Positions 1-5,836 of a stretch of DNA of 11,214 nucleotides are shown here, piece by piece (position 1 is the stretch's first letter; each line of letters opens with the position of its first letter). The notes beneath the pieces are model-generated. The model had not been told where the DNA came from. It made no database searches and saw only the letters and a program-made list of their open reading frames with translations. The stretch is from an uncultured Lachnospiraceae bacterium (lineage in GTDB: Bacteria > Bacillota > Clostridia > Lachnospirales > Lachnospiraceae), in assembly GCA_945492935.1 (NCBI GenBank), contig CALYVE010000028.1:1-11214 (forward strand), written 5' to 3'. Position numbers and translations under genes: made by a program.

Positions 1-376
1 AGTAAAGACGTTACGTCGCAATATTCACCAGGCGCTTCGACCAAGCAAGGTTCAGGTTATCAAGAATAATGATAAAGTGGTTGATGAGCGTGTGTTAAAA
101 AACACACAGGCTTACCTTGCAGCGTATATTCTTATTATTGTCGGAAGCTTTATTATCTTATCGCTGGATGGATTCAGTATGATGACAAATTTATCAGCGG
201 TCATTGCCAGCTTTAACAATATCGGACCCGGTTTTGAGGCTGTCGGTCCAACATGCAATTATGCGGCATATAGCGTATTCTCAAAGATGATTCTAATAAT
301 TGATATGCTTGCCGGACGACTGGAAATCTTCCCGATTTTAGTATTGTTTACAAGAAGTACATGGAAGAAAAATTAA
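1..376 (+). CDS. TrkH/KtrB-family potassium transporter membrane subunit (3' end only)
   Basis: This is the C-terminal part of a K+ translocating subunit of the Trk/Ktr type, a membrane protein that works with a cytoplasmic TrkA/KtrA regulator. The reading frame is open from base 2, so the gene starts outside the window; a GTG at 77 is internal, not a start. About 124 residues are visible. They comprise a basic cytoplasmic stretch (KTLRRNIHQALRPSKVQVI), a VVDERV segment, a hydrophobic helix (AYILIIVGSFIILSL), and then the last pore-loop repeat with the family motif NNIGPGFEAVGP. The final helix leads into GRLEIFPILVLFT and a short W-rich tail, the usual end of TrkH proteins. A strong terminator follows 28 bases after the stop. 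The family call is secure; assignment to TrkH rather than KtrB, and any partner gene, cannot be judged from this fragment. Confidence 0.93.
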   Translation, partial: VKTLRRNIHQALRPSKVQVIKNNDKVVDERVLKNTQAYLAAYILIIVGSFIILSLDGFSMMTNLSAVIASFNNIGPGFEAVGPTCNYAAYSVFSKMILIIDMLAGRLEIFPILVLFTRSTWKKN

Positions 377-403
377 TAGAAGCGTTCCTGCAGCAAAGAA
401 TAA

Positions 404-454
404 GACTGCAGATACTTGATTGAAAGGAATGAAGTATCTGCAGTCCTTTTTTTT
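404..454 (+). terminator. Intrinsic terminator after the TrkH-like gene
   Basis: A perfect 14-base-pair stem is formed by GACTGCAGATACTT (404-417) and AAGTATCTGCAGTC (432-445), with a 14-base loop, followed by C and eight T (447-454). This is a textbook rho-independent terminator for the plus-strand transporter gene. It lies just 6 bases beyond the stop codon of the convergent minus-strand glycosidase. The same hairpin may help end that transcript, although the bases after the stem on the minus strand are only moderately T-rich. Confidence 0.93.
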
Positions 455-460
455 ATACTA

Positions 461-1891
461 TTATTGTAAATCCTCCCCGTTTGTGGCAATTACATTTTTG
501 TACCATTCGAAGGATTTTTTTGGACTTCGTTCAAGTGTTCCGTTTCCTTCGTTGTCCTTATCCACGTAAATGAAGCCGTAGCGTTTTTTCATCTCGCCTG
601 TGGAGGCAGAAACGATATCAATTGGTGACCACATTGTGTAACCAAGAAGATCGACACCATCATATTCGACCGCTTCCTTCATAGCCTTAATATGAGCAGC
701 CAGATAATCAATACGATATTGATCGTTTACTGTTCCATCTTCTTCTTTTACATCAATGGCACCGAAACCATTTTCAACAATAAACATAGGAAGACGGAAG
801 TGGTCATATACCCAGTTTAATGCATATCGAATACCGGTTGGATCGATAGTCCAGTTCCAATCGCTTTTTGGAAGATATGGATTGTTTGAAATATCTCTGT
901 TTTCGTTGTAGTCATATGCAGGGTTTTCTTCGTTGCTTTCAACGACGTATGAAGCATAATAAGAGAAACCAACGTAATCAACGGTACCCGCCTTAAGCGC
1001 GGCAAGGTCATCGTCTGTTATATCTAACCGGATGTTGCGGCGTTCGAGATGCTTTAAAATGTATGCCGGATACTTGCCGTAAGCGTGAACCTCACCGAAC
1101 CAAAAGCGTTTGTGCATGGCATTAACCTGTGTCATAACATCGGCAGGCTTGCATGTCTTTGGATAAAGCGGAGACATGGAAAGCATACAGCCGACCTTAA
1201 GTTCAGGATTTATCTCATGTGCAGCGGCAACTGCAAGTGCACTTGCAACTAATTCGTAATGAGCAGCCTGATACATGAGAGCTTCTTTATTATCGCCTTC
1301 GCCAATTATAAGTCCGCTGTCTTGGAACAAATGATGAGTAGATTCATAATTGCATTGGTTATTTATTTCGTTAAAGGTCATCCAATATTTAACCTTATGA
1401 CCGAAACGTTCAAAGCAGACCTTTGCATAGCGGACAAAAAAATCGATACATTCGCGGCTTCTGAAACCGCCATATTTCTTAACGAGTCCGAAAGGCATTT
1501 CAAAATGTGCAAGTGTTACAACGGGTTCTATACCGTATTTCAGACACTCATCAAATAAATCATCGTAAAATTTGAGACCTTCCTCGTTTGGTTTTTCTTC
1601 ATCACCCTGAGGGAAAATACGGGTCCATGCGATGGACGTACGGAATGCTTTGAAGCCCATTTCGGCAAAAAGCTTAATATCCTCTTTGTATCGATGATAA
1701 AAATCGATTGCTTCATGGTTGGGATAATTCTCTCCGGGTAAAACTCCATCTGTAATCCGACGTGGAATTCCATGTGCTCCGGCTGTCATTACGTCTGCCA
1801 CACTCGGACCTTTTCCACCTTCCTGCCAACCACCTTCAAGCTGGTGTGCGGCAACCGCCCCACCCCATAAAAAATCGTTTCGAAAAGCCAT
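461..1891 (-). CDS. 6-phospho-beta-glucosidase, glycoside hydrolase family 1
   Basis: A complete 476-residue GH1 enzyme, the usual length for the family. It is expected to be cytoplasmic and to release glucose 6-phosphate from phosphorylated beta-glucosides (cellobiose-P, arbutin-P, salicin-P) brought in by a phosphotransferase system. The GH1 N-terminal pattern FLWGGAVAAHQLEGG is present. The acid/base glutamate is E175 in TFNEIN and the nucleophile is E373 in IVENGFG. The segment SASTGEMKKRYGF (428-440) gives the Ser/Lys/Tyr set (about S428, K436, Y438) that binds the 6-phosphate in this subgroup; plain beta-glucosidases have a glutamate at the serine position. The C-terminal GTLERSPKKSFEWYK is also typical of BglA-like enzymes. 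The ATG start is supported by AAAGGAGTC six bases upstream (minus-strand complement of 1897-1905). There is no adjacent PTS gene, so the substrate importer is elsewhere or outside the window. A plain beta-glucosidase is the less likely alternative. Confidence 0.93.
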   Translation of the reverse strand: MAFRNDFLWGGAVAAHQLEGGWQEGGKGPSVADVMTAGAHGIPRRITDGVLPGENYPNHEAIDFYHRYKEDIKLFAEMGFKAFRTSIAWTRIFPQGDEEKPNEEGLKFYDDLFDECLKYGIEPVVTLAHFEMPFGLVKKYGGFRSRECIDFFVRYAKVCFERFGHKVKYWMTFNEINNQCNYESTHHLFQDSGLIIGEGDNKEALMYQAAHYELVASALAVAAAHEINPELKVGCMLSMSPLYPKTCKPADVMTQVNAMHKRFWFGEVHAYGKYPAYILKHLERRNIRLDITDDDLAALKAGTVDYVGFSYYASYVVESNEENPAYDYNENRDISNNPYLPKSDWNWTIDPTGIRYALNWVYDHFRLPMFIVENGFGAIDVKEEDGTVNDQYRIDYLAAHIKAMKEAVEYDGVDLLGYTMWSPIDIVSASTGEMKKRYGFIYVDKDNEGNGTLERSPKKSFEWYKNVIATNGEDLQ

Positions 1892-1927
1892 ATTGTGACT
1901 CCTTTCTATTGGAATATTTTCATATTT

Positions 1928-1956
1928 AGAATAACCGAAATATTTATAAATCGCAA
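1928..1956 (-). promoter_or_regulatory. Candidate sigma-A promoter of the 6-phospho-beta-glucosidase gene
   Basis: On the minus strand, TTGCGA (1951-1956) and TATTCT (1928-1933) are separated by exactly 17 bases and lie 37 bases before the start codon. Each matches four of six consensus bases. The placement upstream of a gene with a clear ribosome binding site makes this the best candidate, but the match is modest. Confidence 0.4.
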
Positions 1957-1982
1957 GAGAGGAACCATTCTTGTTTCTGTCA

Positions 1983-1996
1983 AGTAAACGTTGGCA
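1983..1996. promoter_or_regulatory. cre-like / LacI-family operator-like site upstream of the glycosidase
   Basis: AGTAAACGTTGGCA fits the catabolite-responsive element pattern TGWAANCGNTNWCA at 9 of its 11 specified positions, including the central CG core; positions 1 and 12 mismatch. It lies about 27 bases upstream of the proposed -35 element of the glycosidase promoter. CcpA control of beta-glucoside genes is common in Firmicutes, but a site of this quality can occur by chance. A dedicated LacI-type regulator could also use a core like this. Confidence 0.25.
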
Positions 1997-2205
1997 TGTT
2001 TTTTTTCACGGTTTTTATACGGACGTTTTCTTCACGTTAATGGAAACCATCACCATGAAGAAAGCTGATTGTTCCGGAATAATCAAATCTTTCTGTTTTA
2101 TTGCCGACTATATTTTTACATTAAGATGGTTCATTTTAAGAATATGTTTATACATGACGACAGAATTTGCAGGTTACGGATGGATAGTAAATGAGAAAAA
2201 ATATC

Positions 2206-2234
2206 ATGAAAATACGTGATTTTAGTGTTATAAT
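2206..2234 (+). promoter_or_regulatory. Extended -10 promoter of truA
   Basis: TATAAT (2229-2234) is a perfect -10 element preceded by TGT, giving the extended TGnTATAAT form. A four-of-six -35 element, ATGAAA (2206-2211), sits exactly 17 bases upstream. The start codon is about 73 bases downstream, leaving a leader of roughly 65 bases. Confidence 0.65.
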
Positions 2235-2297
2235 ATAGAAACGTAAGGGAAAGAAACGGTTTTATATTGATAATATGGTAGCTGAATATATTTAATT

Positions 2298-2303
2298 GAG
2301 GGA
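2298..2303 (+). promoter_or_regulatory. Ribosome binding site that sets the truA start
   Basis: GAGGGA lies four bases before the ATG at 2308. A TTG at 2296 in the same frame would overlap this site and have no ribosome binding site of its own, so the ATG is preferred. Confidence 0.7.
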
Positions 2304-2307
2304 AATT

Positions 2308-3063
2308 ATGAAAAATTATAAAATGATAATTTCATATGATGGTTCGCGTTATTATGGATGGGAGCATCAGCCGAATACGGAGCTTACAATACAAGGCAAG
2401 CTGGAAGCGGTTCTCGCAGAGATGATCGGGAATCCGGTGGAGGTCATTGGTGCAGGTCGTACAGATGCCGGTGTTCATGCGAAGGCAATGGTTGCGAATG
2501 TGCACATGGAAACTTCAATGTCTGAAAAGGAAATTTGTGACTACATGAATCGATATCTTCCGGAAGATATTTGTATCAGAGAAGTGAAGGTGGCAGGTGA
2601 GCGTTTTCACAGTCGTTATAATGCAATGGGAAAAACATATTGCTATACATGCTATGTCGGAGATAAAAAGCCGGTATTCAATCGAAAATATGTATATGTA
2701 CCGGATCATATTCCGGACATTACCCGTATGCGTAAGGCAGCAGGGTATCTTGTTGGCGAGCATGATTTCAAGAGCTTTTGCGGAAATCCAAAGATGAAGA
2801 AATCAACGGTTCGTGAGATTTATAGCATAGATATTACACAGAGTGGTTCGTATATGAACATGACATATCACGGAAGTGGATTTTTGCAATATATGATTCG
2901 GATTTTATCAGGCACCTTGCTTGAGGTCGGTTTTGGAAAACGTACACCGGAAAGTATGGTCGAGCTGCTTGAAGCAAAGGAACGCGCGAAGGCCGGCTTT
3001 ACAGCCCCTGCAAAAGGTCTTTGCTTATTGAAGGTCGATTATTACAAGTCAATAAATGATTAA
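2308..3063 (+). CDS. truA: tRNA pseudouridine(38-40) synthase TruA
   Basis: TruA converts uridines 38, 39 and 40 of the tRNA anticodon arm to pseudouridine and acts in the cytoplasm on mature-length tRNA. From the ATG at 2308 the protein has 251 residues, normal for the family. It opens with the characteristic KMIISYDGSRYYGWEHQP and has the catalytic motif GAGRTDAGVHA with the nucleophilic aspartate at residue 53. Further conserved stretches are GEHDFKSFC (about 151-159), the GSGFLQYMIRILSGTLLEVG segment near 192-211, and a C-terminal AGFTAPAKGLCLL. The gene has its own promoter and a possible terminator, and its neighbours are unrelated. In many Clostridia a truA copy lies in the ribosomal protein/ecfT region, so this isolated gene may be a second paralogue; the window cannot show that. 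Confidence 0.96.
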   Translation: MKNYKMIISYDGSRYYGWEHQPNTELTIQGKLEAVLAEMIGNPVEVIGAGRTDAGVHAKAMVANVHMETSMSEKEICDYMNRYLPEDICIREVKVAGERFHSRYNAMGKTYCYTCYVGDKKPVFNRKYVYVPDHIPDITRMRKAAGYLVGEHDFKSFCGNPKMKKSTVREIYSIDITQSGSYMNMTYHGSGFLQYMIRILSGTLLEVGFGKRTPESMVELLEAKERAKAGFTAPAKGLCLLKVDYYKSIND

Positions 3064-3090
3064 ATGATTAAGTCATTTATTTTGTTTTTT
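3051..3090 (+). terminator. Weak AT-only terminator candidate after truA
   Basis: TAAATGA (3061-3067) pairs with TCATTTA (3073-3079) around a 5-base loop and is followed by TTTGTTTTTT (3081-3090). A longer alternative pairs AATAAATGA (3051-3059) with TCATTTATT (3073-3081). The tandem AAATGATT (3054-3061 and 3062-3069) makes the two folds compete. The stem has almost no GC, so termination may be leaky and some truA transcription could enter the next operon. Confidence 0.45.
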
Positions 3091-3145
3091 AATCTAATTT
3101 TAATCTTTCCTGCATTTTAGATTAATTTTCGTCTGTTAAGATTAG
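3088..3145. promoter_or_regulatory. Repeat cluster, candidate response-regulator binding region
   Basis: TTTAATCT occurs at 3088-3095 and again at 3099-3106, an exact 11-base period. The reverse-oriented core AGATTA follows at 3119-3124 and 3139-3144, 20 bases apart. Direct repeats about one helical turn apart are how OmpR/PhoB-family dimers bind DNA, and such a regulator is encoded second in the operon starting at 3232. No strong -35 is present, which suits an activated promoter; TAGATT (3118-3123) and TAAGAT (3137-3142) are possible -10 elements. The repeats are seen directly; their function is inferred. Confidence 0.4.
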
Positions 3146-3231
3146 GCCATAAGTTAAGGGAAGTCACAGAACAAAAGGCTTCAAAGTTTTTGCCAAAGGC
3201 AGGAGATAAGATTAGAAAGGAAGTAATTATT

Positions 3232-3813
3232 ATGGAAAAATTAGAAAAGGTTGAAAAGCTAAGAGAGAAGACAGGCGTTACTTATGAGGATGCCAAAGCT
3301 GCACTTGTTGCATGTGATTACGATTTGTTAGATGCGATTGTTTATCTTGAAAAGCTCGGAAAGATCAAGAGTCCGGAGAACACAAGTTACACGACAACCC
3401 TTCAGGCACCTTCAAAAGAATTCGAGCGTGCACAGGCTTCCTATGAGGATTCCTGCAAGAAGTCTACAATCGGAGATGGTGTTGATCGTTTTATCAGCTG
3501 GGCCGGCGACTTGCTGAAGAAGAGCTGCAAGTCAACTTTCCATGTGGAGCATGAAGGAAAACAGGTAGTTGCTGTTCCGTTGCTGGTATTTATTTTATTA
3601 TTAATTTTTGCATTCTGGATCACATTGCCACTTATGATTGTTGGTTTGTTCTTCGATTACAAGTATCACTTTGAGGGTATTAACAAGATTGATGTAAATG
3701 AAGTATGTGACAAGGCATCTGCCGCGGCAATGAACATGAAGAACGATGCAAAAACAGAGGTTGTAGTTGACGACAAGGTTTGCGAAGGCGAAGTTGTAGA
3801 TAACGACAAATAA
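3232..3813 (+). CDS. DUF4342-type membrane protein with UBA/EF-Ts-N-like N-terminal domain
   Basis: A 193-residue protein of unknown function. Residues 3-45 (VEKLREKTGVTYEDAKAALV and onward to EKLGKI) form a three-helix UBA-like module that closely resembles the EF-Ts N-terminal domain in its pattern LREKTG, a mid-helix DAKAAL and a closing DxxxAIxYLEK. A polar linker (46-85) follows. An amphipathic segment (DRFISWAGDLLKK, 85-97) and a short beta-like stretch (FHVEHEGKQVV) precede one long hydrophobic segment (113-141). The tail is acidic (about 150-193). This arrangement matches my memory of DUF4342 proteins. The ATG is preferred because AAGGAAG lies eight bases upstream; an in-frame TTG at 3190 lacks a site. 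It is the first gene of a block with a two-component system and metal transporters, 17 bases before the response regulator. It may be an accessory to the kinase or the transporters, but nothing in the sequence proves this. Confidence 0.8.
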   Translation: MEKLEKVEKLREKTGVTYEDAKAALVACDYDLLDAIVYLEKLGKIKSPENTSYTTTLQAPSKEFERAQASYEDSCKKSTIGDGVDRFISWAGDLLKKSCKSTFHVEHEGKQVVAVPLLVFILLLIFAFWITLPLMIVGLFFDYKYHFEGINKIDVNEVCDKASAAAMNMKNDAKTEVVVDDKVCEGEVVDNDK

Positions 3814-3830
3814 GGAGTTCTAAAAATTGC

Positions 3831-4511
3831 ATGAGTAAATTATTATTAATCGAAGACGAAGAAAAAATTGCAAGATTTGTAGAATTAGAGCTTGTCCACG
3901 AAGGAAACGACGTGGACAAGGCTTTTGATGGTCGTGTTGGCTTGGAGATGGCACTTTCAGGCAACTACGACCTTATTTTGCTTGATGTCATGTTGCCGGG
4001 ATTAAATGGTATGGAGGTGCTTCGCAGATTCCGACAGGAGAAGGATACACCGGTTATTATGTTAACTGCAAGAGATGCGGTAATGGATAAGGTATCAGGT
4101 CTTGATGCAGGTGCTGATGACTATATAACAAAGCCATTTGCAATTGAAGAATTACTTGCACGTATTCGGGTTGCGCTCAAAAAGCGTGGTGGAGCAACGG
4201 AGCAGGCTACGCATTCCCTTTCGGTTGGAAATGTAAAGTTAGATGAGGATCGTCATGAGGTATCGGTCGATGGAGAGCTTGTGGAACTTACAAACCGAGA
4301 GTTTGAGCTTCTTCATGCACTGATGAAGAATAAAAATATCGTACTTAGCCGCGAAAAACTGATGAATACTGTTTGCGGCTATGACTATATTGGCGAGACA
4401 AATATTATTGACGTATATGTTCGGTATTTGCGCACAAAAATCGATGATAAATACAAAATAAAATTAATACAGACCGTACGTGGTGTCGGCTATATTATTA
4501 AGGATAATTAG
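3831..4511 (+). CDS. OmpR/PhoB-family two-component response regulator
   Basis: A 226-residue DNA-binding response regulator. The receiver domain (about 2-117) has the acidic pocket E8/D9, the phospho-acceptor D52 in LILLDVMLPG, T79 in IMLTARD, and K101 in the YITKPF motif. The C-terminal winged-helix domain (about 128-226) shows LTNREFELLHALMKN, the recognition-helix stretch NIIDVYVRYLRTKID and the final RGVGYII. All catalytic and switch residues are present. AAGGAG (3812-3817) overlaps the previous stop codon; its 13-base distance to the ATG is long and may lower translation. The cognate kinase follows after 41 bases. The natural inference is control of its own operon, including the metal transporters, through the repeat cluster at 3088-3145. 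Confidence 0.95.
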   Translation: MSKLLLIEDEEKIARFVELELVHEGNDVDKAFDGRVGLEMALSGNYDLILLDVMLPGLNGMEVLRRFRQEKDTPVIMLTARDAVMDKVSGLDAGADDYITKPFAIEELLARIRVALKKRGGATEQATHSLSVGNVKLDEDRHEVSVDGELVELTNREFELLHALMKNKNIVLSREKLMNTVCGYDYIGETNIIDVYVRYLRTKIDDKYKIKLIQTVRGVGYIIKDN

Positions 4512-4552
4512 AGAATTGTTAATATACAACGATTGGTTGAAGGAATGATTTT

Positions 4553-5818
4553 ATGTATGAAAATAAAAAGACAAGTTCCATAGCAAGAAAGATCAATTGG
4601 AGTTTTTGGAGCAAAAAGCTGTTTGATACAATTGGTTTGAATATTGTGATAATTGCTTTGACTGTACTAACTTTTGGATGGTGGAGATATAATTCCCTGC
4701 CGGATGAATACAGTTTTGATTGTTTCCGGCTTGTCGGTTCAACCTATAAGTCATTATCATGTCTGACAGTGACAACCGATGGCACGGTATTTGCTTATCG
4801 TGTGCATGAATTCTTTGATTATGTTCTTCCTGCGTTTGGAATAATATTGATATTTGAAATCGTAGATTTGTTTTTTGCGATGTTTCGTACAGGGGCAATC
4901 AGACGAAAGCTGCGTCCGTTAAATGATCTTGCGATTCGGACTGAACAAATTAGCAGTGTCCCTCTGGATGCGGATTTGTTGGAACATCTTGAACATGCCA
5001 TTACACATGTTGCCGTTGATTCGCCGGACGCAAAGGTTTCGACCGGCGATGAAGATTTGCGTAGTATTGAGGTTGCATTAAATAATTTGATTGCACGTAT
5101 GCAGGAGACGAAACAACAGCAGGCACGCTTTGTTTCCGATGCATCCCATGAGCTTCGTACCCCGATTTCTGTTATACAGGGTTATGTAAATATGCTTGAC
5201 CGTTGGGGGAAGGAGGACGAGAACGTACTAAATGAGTCTATTGAAGCTTTAAAACACGAATCCGAGCATATGAAGATATTGATTGAACAGCTTTTGTTTT
5301 TGGCAAGAGGTGATTCCGGTCGAAATACATTAAACAAAATTAATTTTTCGCTTGGCGAAACAATAAAAGAAGTCTGGGAAGAATCTTTGATGATTGATGA
5401 AAAACATCAATACAGGCTTTCGCAGCCGGAGGATAAGCTTGAGGGTGCTTTTATGATGTATGGCGATTTTTCGATGATTAAGCAATCCATTCGAATTTTT
5501 GTACAAAATGCCTCGAAGTATTCGCCGGACGGTGGTATAATTACACTTGGTGTAATTGAAGGAGATACAACGGTTTCCTATCGTATTCAGGATGAGGGAA
5601 TTGGCATGCAGGAATCGGAAGTGTCGCATATTTTTGAACGTTTTTATCGTTCGGATGTTGCGCGGAACGGAAGTAGCAGCGGTTCAGGACTCGGTCTTTC
5701 CATTGCCAAGTGGATTATTGAGGCGCACGACGGAAAAATCAATGTGTTATCAAGGCCGGATATTGGTACCCGATTTACGATTACATTTCCAAAGCATACA
5801 ATCGAGAAAAATAGTTAA
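4553..5818 (+). CDS. Membrane sensor histidine kinase
   Basis: A 421-residue HisKA/HATPase_c kinase, the likely partner of the preceding response regulator. Transmembrane segments lie at about 24-44 and 89-110, enclosing a short predicted extracellular loop of about 45 residues. That loop holds C57 and C70, the only cysteines in the whole protein. The linker at 111-190 resembles a HAMP domain with roughly 25 extra residues between its two helices (about 141-166). The phosphorylated histidine is H199 in SDASHELRTPISV. The ATPase domain has the N box (IFVQNASKYSPDGG, N319), G1 box (DEGIGM, D347), F box (FERFYR) and G2 box (GSGLGLSIAKWI), all intact. The start is supported by GAAGGAAT seven bases upstream. 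The FeoAB gene begins 18 bases after the stop. A metal, redox or envelope signal is plausible; no known ligand-binding domain is recognisable in the loop. Confidence 0.95.
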   Translation: MYENKKTSSIARKINWSFWSKKLFDTIGLNIVIIALTVLTFGWWRYNSLPDEYSFDCFRLVGSTYKSLSCLTVTTDGTVFAYRVHEFFDYVLPAFGIILIFEIVDLFFAMFRTGAIRRKLRPLNDLAIRTEQISSVPLDADLLEHLEHAITHVAVDSPDAKVSTGDEDLRSIEVALNNLIARMQETKQQQARFVSDASHELRTPISVIQGYVNMLDRWGKEDENVLNESIEALKHESEHMKILIEQLLFLARGDSGRNTLNKINFSLGETIKEVWEESLMIDEKHQYRLSQPEDKLEGAFMMYGDFSMIKQSIRIFVQNASKYSPDGGIITLGVIEGDTTVSYRIQDEGIGMQESEVSHIFERFYRSDVARNGSSSGSGLGLSIAKWIIEAHDGKINVLSRPDIGTRFTITFPKHTIEKNS

Positions 5819-5836
5819 CTGAGGAGAAAACGTATC

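Larger units (their letters stand above)
1892..2307. other. Intergenic region between the divergent glycosidase and truA genes
   Basis: This 416-base stretch carries no gene I can support. It holds the glycosidase promoter and a cre-like site at the left, and the truA promoter at the right. In the middle (about 2000-2200) I see only AT-rich sequence, including a run of eight T at 1998-2006 and three copies of ACGTT between 1988 and 2038. I found no convincing hairpin, riboswitch or tRNA. An 82-codon open frame (1971-2219) has a TTG start, no ribosome binding site and no recognisable family, and is treated as chance. Confidence 0.6.

Noticed and set aside
1955..1983. Perfect minus-strand TTGACA (1978-1983) as the glycosidase -35 element
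   Set aside because: At 17 bases spacing the -10 position reads TCTCTT, which does not resemble TATAAT. The TTGCGA/TATTCT pair downstream fits better.
1991..2021. Plus-strand TTGGCA with TATACG 19 bases later as a promoter
   Set aside because: The spacing is long and the -10 is weak, there is no gene just downstream, and truA has a much better promoter at 2206-2234.
1971..2219. 82-codon plus-strand open frame in the glycosidase-truA gap
   Set aside because: TTG start without a ribosome binding site, no recognisable family, odd composition rich in F, C and W, and it overlaps the promoter regions on both sides.
3051..3081. Tandem AAATGATT and nearby inverted copy as a Fur box
   Set aside because: It does not follow the Fur pattern of GATAAT-like repeats closely, and it is better explained as the terminator hairpin at the end of truA.
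3136..3158. GTTAAG repeated 18 bases apart as a DtxR/MntR-type box
   Set aside because: The copies are direct, not inverted, and the region lacks the TTAGG/CCTAA symmetry of that family.
4512..4552. Small competing hairpins in the gap between response regulator and kinase genes
   Set aside because: The stems are only four base pairs and AT-rich; no attenuation signal is supported.
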